The position numbers and the translations under genes were made by a program. A stretch of 64,000 nucleotides of DNA from NCBI GenBank assembly GCA_963921195.1, contig OY992538.1:240119462-240183461 (forward strand), in the 5' to 3' direction. This DNA is from Pegoplata infirma. Its lineage: Eukaryota > Arthropoda > Insecta > Diptera > Anthomyiidae. This document shows, piece after piece, positions 9,925-22,112 of this stretch. The notes under the pieces were generated by a model. The model had not been told where the DNA came from. It ran no database searches and saw nothing but the letters and a program-made list of their open reading frames with translations. The number at the start of each line of letters is the position of its first letter. The first letter of the stretch is position 1.

Positions 9925-11547
9925 ATGTAAATAAATATTTTGTTATTTACATTACACTGTGCAACAAGAAAAATGAGCTTCCATGCCAAATAAAAGTTAG
10001 TTTGAATTTCTTTTTTATGGCCCACTGAAGTATTTAATTTTTATCAAAGGCGTTTCAAAAACGCCAAAAAAAACTATAAGTAATACGCATCCCAGCTTAA
10101 AAATAGAGTTGGAAGTCTTCAGTGAAATTTTATGGCGGTTTTATTCCTAGAAAATATTAACCCTCCAACTGCCAATTAAAGGAGTCCTCTTGGATTAAAA
10201 CATCCTTTTTTTAATTCCATAAATTCGATCAAAATTCAAGACTTATTTATTATTCATTAATATGGGGCCAGTAACTAAAACCAATAAAAAAAGTTGTACT
10301 ATATCCAAGATTTTCTTTTATTGTTTCTTTTGATGCCAACCAACAACAACAACAAAACTTTGTTGCGTTGTTACGCGAATATGCATGGATGTTCAACATG
10401 TATGATTGATTGTTTATGGATGTTTTTGATAAACGAACACAGCCATCATTTATGTATATCGAACAGAAAAAGGACACAGGGCTGCCAGTTTTGGGGTATA
10501 AAGCTGGGGATACAAACATACAATATTTTATTTTTAGAGATTTCAAAAAATATTCAGACGATTTTTTGGAAATTTTCAATATTACAAACAAAATAAAAAA
10601 AAGTTTTTTTTTTTATTTATCCATTTGTAGATTTTCGAATTGTTAAGTCTACCAAATATATAATTAAATCACCAAACATACAAACTTTAAATATAGAAGT
10701 CAAAAAGTGATCTGTCAATTGAAAAAATCTATATATATTTTTATAATTTGGGGGATTTTTTGGAATTTTTTTAATATTTATTTTTTTGGGGGACAACAGT
10801 AAAAATTATCTGGCAACGCTGATTAACGAACAACTCCCTTTTATAAAGAGTTACCATATTATGGGTTTTATCCCCAAATAGGGGATTGTTTTTAAAAAAG
10901 GGTAAGAAAATTTTGATTTAGGGGTCCAGGAATTTCATAAGGAAAACATTATTTTTTTCATGTAGAAAATTTTGATCAAAAAATTTGTTGGGGATTTTTG
11001 GTGATAAGAATTTTTAAATTAGGGATGACATTCTAAAAAAAATACTGGCAACTCTGCTTCAATATTAAACGATATCGATGTTATGACCATCACAATACAC
11101 AGCAGGACTTTTTTGCTTTTATTATTTAGTTTTTTTTGCCCTCAAAAAAACTAAAAGGAAGAATAAAAATGCACATTGTCGAAGAGGGAGAATCAGTTTG
11201 TTAACTAATTGAAAGGAAATTGCCAATAAAAAAAATCATGCAGAAACAAGTTTGCTGTATGTATGAGTAATTAATTGTTAAACTTTTGTTGATTTTTTTT
11301 TTGTTGTTTCTGTGTTCGTATGACGAAAGGAGTACCCCAGAACCAGGGCTGGAGAATGAATTTAACAAAATCGTTTTTTTTCAGGCGATGTAGTACTTAC
11401 ATACAGACTCGTTTTGTTATTTTTTTTTCTTTTGGTTGATAAGAAGTGTTGAAAGTATTTGTTGTTTTTTTTTTATAATCCTAACACATTCAAAATCTTT
11501 TGTTGTCAAATTATACGAGTTTTATTTTGAAACGCATATGTTTGTAT
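9925..11547. other. Mostly unrecognised AT-rich DNA with CTGGCAAC repeat fragments
   Basis: At 10477 CAGGGCTGCCAGTTTTGGGG starts, and CTGGCAACGCTG (to 10821) and CTGGCAACTCTG (to 11056) look like matching right ends of a hAT-type element. Related ends occur at 14642 and 48552. I found no 8-bp duplication, so boundaries are unproven. The rest, including open frames around 10250-10650, is low complexity; I support no gene. Confidence 0.4.
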
Positions 11548-11555
11548 GTGTGCAC

Positions 11556-12071
11556 TAGGGCTTCCAAGCGGGATTGGTTTTTTAAATCTCCTGATTCGGG
11601 ATTGAAGACATATTTTCCGGAAACCGAGATTTTCGGAATATTTTGAATCTCGAGACTATCTCAATTTTTTTAAATTTTTGTAATTTTTCGGTATTTTTAA
11701 AAATTTTCGGAATTTTTTGGCATTGTGACACTTCAAGTCCACGCGTTCTGTTGAAGTTGTGAACTTCGAAAATGGAAAAACATAAAATTAAATTAGTTTA
11801 CAACGTTTGGAGCTAAGATGTGTCAAAAGTCCTTTCGTCGAATCACCATTAGTTTTAAAAAGCTTTTTGCAAGCTTTAAATTTCGCAAACAGTTCACCTT
11901 TTGCTGCCACCAAAAAATGGTACCAGACGAAACTTTTGTCGGATTATTTTTTTTTGTGTTCCACAAAATTCATATCAAATACATGAACAATTTTAACAAA
12001 AATGTGATCCCGAAAATCCCGGAATTAAAAATCAGAAATCCCGAGATTCGGGATTCTTCATGGAACCCCTA
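11556..12071. mobile_element. hAT-like element, 8-bp TSD GTGTGCAC
   Basis: TAGGGCTTCC at the left and GGAACCCCTA at the right are flanked by GTGTGCAC at 11548-11555 and 12072-12079, a perfect 8-bp duplication. Subterminal CGGGATT/AATCCCG blocks pair across the element. The interior is AT-rich, non-coding and 516 bp in total. The CCCGGGA cluster at 2799-2852 may be an old relative. Confidence 0.9.
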
Positions 12072-12247
12072 GTGTGCACTTTATACATACATATAAATAT
12101 TTATGCTTGTGTCGTATTTAAACAAGTATTTCCCTTTAAGATATTACTTACACTTTTTGCTTTTGTAATTAAATGAGCTTTGATTACCCTATATTACAAA
12201 TTCATATTTTATTATGTTTATCATATCATTAGTAACATTATTATATA

Positions 12248-12634
12248 CAGGGTGGCCAAAAATGAACGAATTCCTTATAACTTTTTTAAAATTTATATTT
12301 CTTTGTTTTAATTTCTTTTCAGTATTTTGTTAAAGAAACTTGGGGAATTTAAAATGAAACAATACACAATAGAACAACGTGCCCAAATGGTTGAAATTTA
12401 TTTTTCAAATCCTTACTGCCCCTTATTGCCTGAGGGTGCAACCCGCACATAACGATAACGACGATATGCACGCTGAGTCAAAACAATGGAACGTTGATTT
12501 GAAGAATTGTGTATTATTCCATTTTAAATTCTCCAAGCCTCTTTTACAAAATACTGATAAGAAATTAAAAATAAAAATTCTTTTAAAAAAGTTTTATGGA
12601 ATTCAAACCCCTTCGTTCAATTTGGGCCACCCTG
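12248..12634 (+). mobile_element. TA-flanked mariner/Tc1-like deletion derivative
   Basis: The inverted ends CAGGGTGGCCAAAAATGAAC and (complement) CAGGGTGGCCCAAATTGAAC have TA on both sides (12246-12247 and 12635-12636). A short coding remnant follows the left end. At 387 bp it is far too small for a full transposase. Confidence 0.85.
12354..12452 (+). pseudogene. N-terminal transposase relic
   Basis: It reads MKQYTIEQRAQMVEIYFSNP then diverges and stops after 32 codons. The start resembles the N-terminal helix-turn-helix region of insect mariner-like transposases (EQR..VEIYF pattern). This comes from memory of the family, not a search. The catalytic domain is absent, so it is a dead relic inside a 387-bp element. 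TTTAAA before the ATG may be incidental. Confidence 0.55.
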
Positions 12635-12950
12635 TACTTATGTAAATGTGTTGGTGGAATTAAGACTTAGAGTCGGCTCAAAAACTAGGGCTCGCTACCA
12701 TTTTTTTTTTTAAATATCCCTTAAAATTTATGGGTTTTTTTAAAAGGGGCTCTTTTGCCACAATACCCCTCCTCCCCGCGGGAAATATCTTATGACTTTG
12801 TCCCAGGACCTGTCACTTTTACATGGCGATGTCCTAGTAGAAGGAATCAAATTAAAATATTGTGACATTTTAACGGACTAGTTTTGATTATATCGCAAGG
12901 GGTCAATTAACCCCGCTTTAAAGGTCTCGTTAAAAACACTTTCTTACATA

Positions 12951-13164
12951 CACGCAGAGAAGAAATATGATTGTGGCAACCATTTTTAATAATTTTTATC
13001 ATAATATGCTTATAGCAATCATATAATTTTTGTAGCAATCATACTATGGTCCTAAATTATAATTGTTTATAATTATTTGAGATCATAACAAATTATGATA
13101 CAATTTTTAATCATAATATGACGCTCTTAAATTATGGTTGCCACAATCATATGTCATCTCAGTG
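12951..13164. mobile_element. TA-flanked MITE, GCAATCATA-word family, copy 1
   Basis: CACGCAGAGA and TCATCTCAGTG ends are flanked by TA (12949-12950 and 13165-13166). The whole 214 bp is a palindrome of ATGATTGTGGCAACCAT-type blocks. A second copy is at 33668-33933. Confidence 0.85.
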
Positions 13165-13661
13165 TATGTTTCCCGTAGGGTGCATCTCTCTTGCTCTTAT
13201 TTTCCTTTTTTTATAAAATCGTGCTGTTTGTATTATTTTACCAAATCTTGCATTTGTTTGCCAATTATTTTAAATAATTTCTTTTTTCTTTAACATAACC
13301 GCATTAACATCAGTGAAATTTTTATTGAAATAACCTAAAATAAAAAAAAAAATATCAAGTAAGCAAACTGATAAGAGTAGAGTTAAGCAAATCAAAGAAT
13401 ATCAAGTTGTGACATGACATCCCCTGTGTCATTTTTAGCAATGTTTGTGCGTAACAATTACAGACAAGTGAAAAACAACAAAAAAGGGGGGTACCATAGA
13501 AAGGGAATTTGGCTGCCAGACATTGTCAACGCTCTTTCTATACCAGGGTTCGTTCTTTACAAACAATATTTTGTGTTATTATAAATTTTACATTAGAGTG
13601 GTCAGCAAAAAAAAATTAGTTCAACTCAAAATATTATGTTTTAAAGTATTTCTACATCAAG

Positions 13662-13773
13662 CCAGAACCACAATGATGCAGTAAACTGGCGCAGTCTGTT
13701 AAAGTAACACATATAATTTTTTTAGTATTGTTTTAACACACTGCGGCCGTTCACTTCTTCACTGTGGTTCTGG
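13662..13773. mobile_element. 112-bp hairpin element
   Basis: CCAGAACCACAATGATGCAG pairs with the right half (complement CCAGAACCACAGTGAAGAAG), and the pairing continues inward through GCGCAGT/CTGCGGC and TTAAA. It is a small foldback MITE. The target duplication is not clear. Confidence 0.65.
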
Positions 13774-15130
13774 AATCACTTCCGCATAAGTTGAACAGAA
13801 GTGATTACTCATGAAATATATAGTTAACTCAAGATTCACGTGAGGAGTTTGGGCATCTCTTCAACAAATTTTCTAATACAAAGTTTCTTTTTCATCTTAC
13901 TCTATTTGTTTACGACAATGAAGACGATGGCTACACGCTGATTTAGCATTAAAAGTTAATAGGGTTATCTTTATGAGGCTGTTATTATGGTAACCAAACG
14001 AAACCATACCCACAACACACCGAACCAGAAGACAGACATAAATACCACAACTTTAGCCACGTATATGTATATTTGCAGTTTAATATCCTTAAGATATGTA
14101 AATTGTAGAGTGCCTCATGTATCATACAACAAAAAATAATAAGGACATCTTTTCATATCCACCACTTATTTTTAGTGATAGAGGGCATACAGACTATCGA
14201 TTTAGAAGTTATAAGCAAAAACGTGAATTTCAGATTGATTTCACTTTCAATTCAAGCGGTGAATTTTTTTTTGGGATATTTAAAATTGTATCTATTTGAT
14301 ACAACAAGCTAAATTTAATATAATCAACGATTTTTAACGAAATTTTTAGTAAAAATAACTCTTTAGTACGAGATTACGAAGCGCATTCAGTAAAATGTGC
14401 ATTTATCGGCTGAAAATGTATTTTAACATTGTCAAAACCCGTTAATTAACTCGTTTGGGAATTTTTGGGGATTTTTTAAATTTAAATCTACAAAATAAAA
14501 TTAAAAAATTACCATTCATAAATTTTTCTTAAAAATTAACAAAAAAATGTTTGTGTGATTAAAAAAGAACGTATTTTTTTATTACTTGGGGATATTTGGT
14601 TTTATTGTTGGGAACAACGGAAAAAAGTACCTGGCAACGCTGTGTGAAATAGATTTTGTACCTTAATAATAGCATTTCTCATTTAACTTGTAAAACGAAC
14701 TATGTATGTTAGGGCAAGGAAGATCTTTCACAGGGCACCTCCCGATTGTCCTGAAACTTGCATATAGGAAAGAGGGGAGCAAATAAAAATAAAAATAAAA
14801 AATTACATTTTGTCGTTTTTAAATGAAAAACGATTTGTTTAACGTTCAGTTTTTTTAAATGACTATTTCTGTTCTTTGTTTCGAAAATAACAGCATAAAA
14901 AATAAAGACTTTCATTAGCATTCAATTTTTAAAGTCATTTATTTTTGTTCTGTAAGTAAAAATAAGTGACTCTTCTTTAATTTTTTATGATTTGTTTACG
15001 TTATTTTTTTTTTAATTGTTGGCATTTTTTAAAGAAAAAACATTAGTTTTTACCTACTCGTGTGGGTAATTTTTTTGTAGAAAATAAAATCAAAAAATTA
15101 TTTATAGAAATATAAAAACATGTTTGTATT
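13774..15130. other. Mixed spacer with repeat fragments
   Basis: About 14134-14330 is a decayed piece of the ATACCCTCC-family repeat (GATAGAGGGCATACAGACTA, then AAGTTATAAGCAAAAACGTG). About 14455-14642 ends CTGGCAACGCTG, like the 10477-11056 repeat. No gene was seen. Confidence 0.4.
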
Positions 15131-15137
15131 AAGTGAC

Positions 15138-15195
15138 TTTGGCACGATGGGTAGAGTGTCTGGCCAGAATATAGTTGATTGCGCGATCGATTCCC
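15138..15195 (+). pseudogene. Degenerate tRNA-like module
   Basis: TTTGGCACGATGGGTAGAG (D-arm like), TCTGGCCAGA (short stem) and GCGATCGATTCCCC (T-arm like) follow in tRNA order and spacing. The acceptor stem does not pair. A separate hairpin ending in a T7 run follows at 15216-15270. Confidence 0.4.
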
Positions 15196-15215
15196 CAAAA
15201 TTTCATTAGAACATT

Positions 15216-15268
15216 GTTAAAATAACCTACGAAATCATTTATTTTTAATGTTTTCGTAGGTTATTTTT
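15216..15268. repeat. Stem-loop, 17-bp stem
   Basis: AAAATAACCTACGAAA pairs with TTTTCGTAGGTTATTTT across a 16-nt AT-rich loop. It follows the tRNA-like module and is followed by T7. Confidence 0.7.
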
Positions 15269-16849
15269 TTCGAATTTGTTGGTAAAAAAATAAAAGTGAC
15301 ATTATTTTTTAATGTTCAATGTTATTAATTTTAGAAAATTTCATTAACAGTAAAAAAGACTATGAATTTAAAAGAAGATACCCAAAACATAAATGCAAGT
15401 TACCGTGTTGCAATATTATAAAAAATAAGCTGTGATATAATTTTTAAGTTTGTGTTTAATTAAATTTTTCATGTTTAATGTTTTATGTTTGTCAACAACA
15501 AATTAAAGTTTAAATGTAATTTAAAAAGTTTTTCATTGTAAGTTATAATTGTTTTGTTGTATATGTTAATTGTAATATTGTTAAATTAATTTTTTCTTTA
15601 ATTTAAATAGACGAAACCCTTGAGAAAGTGAACATAAAATTCACGAAACGTTGGGAAAAAATAAATTAAATGCATTTTTAATTACATGAAGAAATTTAGG
15701 CCGTATTAGCTAAATAAAAACACCAAATTAAATGTTGATGTTTGTAAAAACAGATGAATAATTACTGGGATGGGTTTTAAATGTTTTATCACTAGTTTTA
15801 AATATGCTTTTCATTTGTTTTTCCCTATAAAATACTTTGAGTGTGTATACGTACGACCCCCAAAATCATATATAATAATCTCTATTAAAATTAAGCTAAC
15901 CCGTATTTTAGCGTTCGTTGAAATTCCTGCTAGTTCGGCTTTTATTCGGATTTTCCCGAGAACCTCTATGAGAACCTCTTCATAAGTTATTTGTTTTATA
16001 GTTATAGCACTGTTATAAAAATATCAACAATAAATATTTTGGGCCTCGAGCTAGAATAATACTCTAATCGAATAAAATTTGGTTAACGTTAAAAAAAATC
16101 CTAAATACTTATTCAATTTTGGGCATTGTGGAGTGTATAAATAGTTTCAGAGTTACCCTGCTTCAAAAACTTGCTGTCGGATCTGTAATTAATCTTTACA
16201 TGTCCCATCGAAAACTTTTTGGTCGTGAGGCACTTTAATAAATGTACACACTTTCTTTTAGTCTGCATTTTTGTACCCACTTTGAGATGTTTTCATTGTT
16301 ATAATGTTTCGTTGTTGTTGTTGTTAAAGCTCCTGCTATGTTTTATGTTCATTGTTACCTTGCCTTGTCGTTGTATTGCCTTTAATGTTTACTTAAATTA
16401 CGCGCACAATTAAGGATTAAGTGTAACAACATGCGACATTAGGAGGAAAGAAAAAAAAATAATACAATAAAATAAAGCAATAAGGTTTCCCTTTCATAAG
16501 CTTTTCATAGTATAAGGTGAGAGTGTGATTATTATATTTTTTTTTAAATAAATTTATTAATCGGTTTTGTCAATATTCAATAAATATATAATTTATGATC
16601 TAGCATTGGATGACTGAATTGATAAAATTATTCAGCCTTACCACAAGAAAATAAAATAAATTTAAAATGAGGTTTTAATATTATTTCCATAAAAATTATT
16701 TTTGTTTTTAAAATCGACTTTCAAAAAATGTATAGAAAATTTGGAATTTAAAAAAAAAACTTTTGTTAAAATAGACTTTTTATTTTTCTATGGTACGGGC
16801 CATTGTGTATATTTTCAACCATTCCACAGTGGCAAATTCAATCCCTAAC
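15269..16849. other. AT-rich DNA, no gene recognised
   Basis: About 15614-15654 holds GTGAA-loop-TTCAC followed by GAAACGTTGGG, a motif of the kind seen near 3' ends of some insect retroelements. The rest shows no repeat end, RNA gene or frame I can support. Confidence 0.35.
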
Positions 16850-17715
16850 ACTCACAAGAAATACTCTGTCAAAAAATCTGTAAAATGAATTTAAATTAGC
16901 AAACTTTGAGAAGATTTTTTTTTGCTGAAATGAATTTTTTAAGTAAACTATCTGTCATTCAGTTTTAGAATATAACATAAATTTTTCTGCTGTTTTACTT
17001 ATTCTGTTTGCTGAATTTCAAAATACTTTTGGGCAGATTTTTTTTTGCAGATAATATTGTTATTTTACAGAAATAGTCTGTTGGCATTTTTTTTCCAAAA
17101 ATTGCTTAAACTAAAAATTATCAAATTTAAAAAAAACAGCAGATTGTTTTGTTAATTTTACAGAAGTATTTAGTTATCCAGTTTAAAAAAAAAACGGGAT
17201 AACTGTGTGGCTGATGATGGAAGGGTGGAATCTTTTGAAAGCTGTCGAAATCTTCACTTAGCCTGGGTTGCCACTTAATCTTTTTCAGATTTTCTCCTTG
17301 TAAAACAATTATTATATTTTAGAAATAATTAATATGTACTCAAACCGAACTAAATATAAATACAATTACAATATTTTTTTTATTATTTTATTTCTGAAAA
17401 AAAAAACTTAAAAAATTAGATAATTTAAAAACGCATAAACAAAGATATATCAAAATGTTAGAAAAGGCTGAAAAATTACTCAAGAAAATTAGGAAAATAA
17501 GTAGCATAGATAGACTAAATAACTCGGTATACAAGACAAAACAAAGGAAATTGAAAAATGTTCTTGTATTGTGCAAGGTATGATGTCAAACGTACTTATG
17601 CAGAACACTAACTTACACATTATTCACATAAAAAATTACTTGCCTCAATAAGAACAAAAACACGTACAATTTAATAATGTGGCACTTAATTTTCAACGCT
17701 GTTTTTTTTTTTTTT
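16850..17715. other. Decayed MITE-like words, then unrecognised AT-rich DNA
   Basis: 16850-17190 repeats CTGTAAAATGAA, TTTTTTGCTGAAAT and TTTTACAGAA words, like 2510-2790. Nothing is recognised at 17200-17715. Confidence 0.35.
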
Positions 17716-17954
17716 GAACATGATAATGTTTTTAGGCTGTTGTCTAATTTTAAAAAGTTGCAGGACGACACCTCAGTTTGACTATATAAGCTAACGACTA
17801 ACAAAAAAGAAAATTAGAATTACTCTTTTCATTTTCTTAAAACCAAAAATTTTACTAACTTGGGTTTTTAACTTGGATAATAATACACCTCGTGGTGAAT
17901 AACAAAAATATTCACCAGCTGGTGAATAATACGTAACATAATTATTTTTCTTCT

Positions 17955-18655
17955 ATATTTTTTTTATCAATATTTTTTTTCCATCAATATTTTTTTTTTT
18001 ATCAATATTTTTTTTTTCATCAATATTTTTTTTTTCATCAATATTTTTTTTTTCATCATTATTTTTTTTTTTCATCAATATTTTTTTCATCAATATTTTT
18101 TTTCATCAATATTTTTTTCTTTATCAATATACTTTTTTTTTTATCAATAATTTTTTTTCATCAATATTAATAAATAAAACGGTGAATAAAACGTAACATA
18201 ATTATATTTCTTCAATATTTTTTTTTTCATCAATATTTTTTTCATCAATATTTTTTTTCCTCAATATTTTTTTTCATCAATATTTTTGTCCATCAATATT
18301 TTTTTTTATCAATATTTTTTTCATCAGTAGCTTTTTTTCATCAATATTTTTTTCCATCAATATTTTTTTTTTCATCAATATTTTTTTTCATCAATATTTT
18401 TTTCATAAATATATTTTTTTTCATCAATATTTTTTTTTCATCAATATTTTTTTTCCATCAATATTTTTTTTCCATAATTTTTTATTTCAATATTTTTTTT
18501 TTTCATCAATATTTTTTTTTATCAATATTTTTTTTTTCATCAATATATTTTTCATCAATATTTTTTTTTCATAAATATTTATTTTCCATCAATATTTTTT
18601 TTCATAAGTTTTTTTTTTCATGAAATATTTTTTTTTTATCAATAAAATTTTTTCA
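17955..18655 (+). repeat. Minisatellite, TTTTTTTTCATCAATAT units
   Basis: More than 35 units of CATCAATAT plus a T run of variable length, with scattered substitutions. Unit length is about 15-19. It has no coding meaning. Confidence 0.9.
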
Positions 18656-18663
18656 TTAAAAAC

Positions 18664-19212
18664 TAGAGTGACTTTTGACTCACACTCACTCACGCTCTAG
18701 ACAGGAATTTTTGAATCACGCACACTCACTCACGAGAAAATTTTTTCTACTCACACTCACTTACAATCACGTGAGTAAATTTAATACAACTCACACTCAC
18801 GTGCACTCACGCAAGCTTCACTCACACTCACGTTGACTTACACTCACGAAACTCTTATTTATACAAAAAAAATTAAAAACTAAAATTTCCAAAATCTTTC
18901 AAAATTTTCGCAAAATTTAAAGTTCAGCGAAATTTTACATCTTTGTTTTGCTTTTTTCGGACAAAATCTTAAATTAAGTAAAATTTTTTTGTTGCTTTTT
19001 TTGGTACGAAAGGAAATATGAAAAGAAAATAAATCACGCAAACTCACGCAAAAAAATCGACTCACGCACACTCACTCACGCAAAAATCTTACTCACGCAA
19101 TTTTTTTCTTCACTCCCACTCACAATCACGTGAGTAAAATGGAATTCAATCACACGTGATCACGCGTGAATCACGTGAATCACGCTCTAATCTGCTCATG
19201 TGCCCATCTCTA
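18664..19212. mobile_element. hAT-like MITE, 8-bp TSD TTAAAAAC
   Basis: The left end TAGAGTGACTTTTGACTCAC and the right end GTGCCCATCTCTA are flanked by TTAAAAAC at 18656-18663 and 19213-19220. The interior consists of CACTCACACTCAC/CACGTGAT words, as in the 1913-2330 element. At 549 bp it is non-coding and interrupts repeat copy A. Confidence 0.88.
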
Positions 19213-19492
19213 TTAAAAACTTTTTTTTCATCAAAAAATTTTTGTTATCGACAAACAGATTAATGAATATCACTACTGTCTTAGAAAGCTTTACGGATCA
19301 ATAATATATAAATATAATGGGGTCCTCGACCGATATTTCAATGCGTTTTGCATGTAATGACAAATTATTATAGCGTTATTTTTTCTAGAAAAATTTTACT
19401 TTGGAAAGAACACCTATTTATACAGCAAAACATTATCATGATTCAATGGTTTGGGCACGAGTACAAACTTCGCAGACATTTTTGTTGATTAC

Positions 19493-20686
19493 TAGGGATG
19501 AGATTTTCATACACTAAAAAATCGAAAATCTGCGCTTAAAATATGCACTAAAAAATTAAAAATATGCATTAAAAAATAAAATGTGTGCAATAAAAATCTT
19601 GCTTTCATAGGACAAACTTCTTAAAAAGCAAAAAATAATGCCGGGTTTAAATTGTACACTCAAAAAAATAAAACTGTAAAGTTAACTAATTTTTTTTGTT
19701 AACTCGAGTTTACTGGCTTTTTAGCAAATTTTTAGTTAAAATCAGCGTTTTAACTACTTTTTTTAGTTAAGTTCAATTTACGAAAATACTAGTTTTAAAC
19801 AAATTTTGAACTAATTTTTTTTGTTGACTTCAAAACTGAGTTTACGAATTTTTACTAATTAATTTGCTGATTTTTCGTAACAAATTTGTTAAGTGAAATT
19901 TCTTGTGTAGCCTCCTATGCAAATCTCATAAGTTCTACTTAAGCTGATGAAAAAATAGAAAAAATAAACTTTTAATTTTTTACAAAATATTTTAGCTGAA
20001 TTCAACTAATTTTTTTGTTAATATATGTACATAAAAACGTTACGAAATTTCAGCTAAATTTTTAGTTAAAGTTACGGTTTTTTTTTGCTACATTCGTTCT
20101 ACGAAAAGTTAACTAAATATTTTTAGTTAAATTAACTAAAAATTTAGTAGGCCCAAAATCAGGTGCTTTTTTAGTTAAATTTAACTAAATTTTTTGTTAA
20201 CTTTACAGGTTTTTTTTTGAGTGTAACATTTAAAACTTTGTATAAGCAAGTATTTTTTAAGAAATTAAGACAAACTATAAAAAAAAATTAAAAAAAAAAA
20301 AAAATAATAATTTTTCTTATTTTCAAAATAATTTTTTAAAAGGGTTATTCATAATACCTAAAGTTTACTTAAAGTATTTTTATTTGACAAATATTCATGC
20401 AATATCAGTCAAATAAACCTACATTAGATTTAATTTACTCATTATGATAGCCCCCTTAAAATTTAAAATAGTTTTGGAAATAAATAAATTTCAATTTGTG
20501 CACTTTAGAGTTGGAAATATGCACAAAATATGCATTTAAAACCAAAATATGCATTTTCACCAAAATATGCAAAAGCAAATCGATGCCATTTTAACGCAAT
20601 TTTTTTTGATTCGGAAAGATAATTGGTCGCTATCGATTTTAGACAACCGACAAAAAACATGATTTTGTATGGTAATCACATCCCTA
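19493..20686. mobile_element. hAT-like element, 8-bp TSD TTGATTAC, with nested MITE
   Basis: TAGGGATGAGATTTTC and GGTAATCACATCCCTA ends are flanked by TTGATTAC at 19485-19492 and 20687-20694. Subterminal AAAATATGCA words fill both halves. The 19657-20223 MITE is inserted within it; without that the element is about 625 bp. Diverged relatives appear at about 37905-38870 and 57480-57760. Confidence 0.9.
19657..20223. mobile_element. TA-flanked MITE, AGTTAA-word family, copy 2
   Basis: CACTCAAAAAAATAAAACTG and TTTTTTTGAGTG ends are flanked by TA (19655-19656, 20224-20225). It is a reversed copy of 9318-9922, slightly shorter (567 versus 605 bp), and is nested in the 19493-20686 element. Confidence 0.9.
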
Positions 20687-20694
20687 TTGATTAC

Positions 20695-21549
20695 AGTGCA
20701 CTGCAGTGTCGAAATATTTTATATTTTTTAGGCGGAATTTTTTAAAAAAATTGTAAACGACAAAATTTGTTAAATTTAATTATCTTACTAATTGTAAGTA
20801 AACACTTTATTGAGGATTTTTTTTGAAAAACTGTATAACAGTCATTTGTATCCCAGCCTGAACAAGACAATTTTAAGGTTGAGGTGTCTCGGCTTATCGG
20901 CCATATTGAGGATCAAGGGTTTACAAAAATGGCGATTTTAATATTTTACCCTGTAATCGATAAAATTTGTAATAATATATTAATGCAACCCTAACTCACT
21001 TACATATTTTGCACAATGCATGATTATGCATATAAAAGTGTTGGTAAGGATATGCACACACATATAGTCAATGAAGAACAACAACAATTTATGAAAGTGA
21101 CACTGCACTGTCAGAATCTTGCAAACGTGTTTCTATGCAAAATATAGAAAACAAAAAAACCGGGGGAAAAAGTCAAGAAAAAATGGTGCAAATAATGAAG
21201 ATATCATGAAGACATCATATGTAGAGGTACATAAATTCAACAAAAACAACAGATCATCTTATGCAGACTGTGTGTGTTGACTCTTTATATGAATAAAAAA
21301 ATGTAAGTTACTTTTCACATTAACAGAAGTGTTAAGGAATTAATTCTTTAAATTAATTTAATTTTGCTAAATTTTTCTGATTTTTTTGTATTTTTTTTAT
21401 ATGGCATACACCCAAAACAAAAAGTGCTATATTTATCTGAATTAAAAATACACTTCATACTTTTTTAAAATTTTTCTGGAATTGTTTTTGTATTTTTTAG
21501 AGATTTAAACTTGTTTTTTTAAACGTCATTTTCTAATTTTTTGTAAGGT
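20695..21549. other. AT-rich spacer
   Basis: About 20865-20945 carries the GGTGTCTCGGCTTATCGGCC repeat also seen at 5829. Otherwise nothing is recognised; no frame is supported. Confidence 0.45.
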
Positions 21550-22112
21550 TTTTATACCCTCCAACCACAGTATGGGGGTAAACTCCCTTTGTCATTCCGT
21601 GTGTAACACATCGAAATATCTGTCGGGGACCCCACAAAGTATATATAAAATTGATCCATGGTAGAATCTAAGACATTCTAGAGATGTCCGTCCGTCTGTA
21701 GAAATAACGATGCAGTCCAAACCAAAAGAGCTAGACCCCTGAAATTGGGCAAGAATATCTCTTATGTTACTGTTAAAGTTAAGTTCGAAGATGGGCAAAA
21801 TCGAACCAGGGGAAAAAGTTCCCCCTTGAAGAACTAAAACGACCCCTGAAAAATACGATATTTTTACGTTTTTTTTTTTAATTTTTGCTCAACAAATGTA
21901 ACATTTGTGTGCCATATTATGTTCATAGATCTGCGCTTGGACCATGGGGTTAGGAAATTCGATGTTTTTCAGGTCGCCCCCCTTTGGGGGCGTGGTTATA
22001 GAAATTAATTAAAAATAACGATAAAAATTATTTATTTAAGCGTAAATATCGTAAACAAATAATTTGTAAACATACAGGTGTCCCCCACCAACTTTTTTAA
22101 ATTTATATTTTT
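21550..22112 (+). repeat. Dispersed fly repeat (ATACCCTCC family), copy 3, 3' truncated
   Basis: It opens TTTATACCCTCCAACCACAG as in copy 2 and runs in parallel with it through CAGTCCAAACCAAAAGAGCT and 'TTTGGGGGCGTGG', stopping at about 22095 before the usual end. It preserves the empty version of the site occupied by 6502-7441 (CCCCACAAAGTATATATA). Confidence 0.7.

Larger units (their letters stand above)
17716..19470 (+). repeat. Dispersed repeat with CATCAATATTTT array, copy A
   Basis: It begins ACATGATAATGTTTTTAGGC, passes GTCAAACTGAGG-type sequence (complement) and TTCACCAGCTGGTGAAT at about 17912, then the long array, and ends with GATTCAATGGTTTGGGCACG. The same order appears inverted at 50743-52175. 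The terminal ACATGATAATGTTTT is inverted near the other end (AAAACATTATCATG). A hAT-like element is inserted at 18664-19212. Confidence 0.75.

Noticed and set aside
17955..18655. Possible CRISPR-like array (regular repeats)
   Set aside because: Unit length is too short, there are no spacers, and this is eukaryotic simple-sequence DNA.
21592..21798. Minus-strand frame with a plausible-looking composition
   Set aside because: It falls in the ATACCCTCC-family repeat and runs antisense through its conserved blocks; other copies are broken in this frame.
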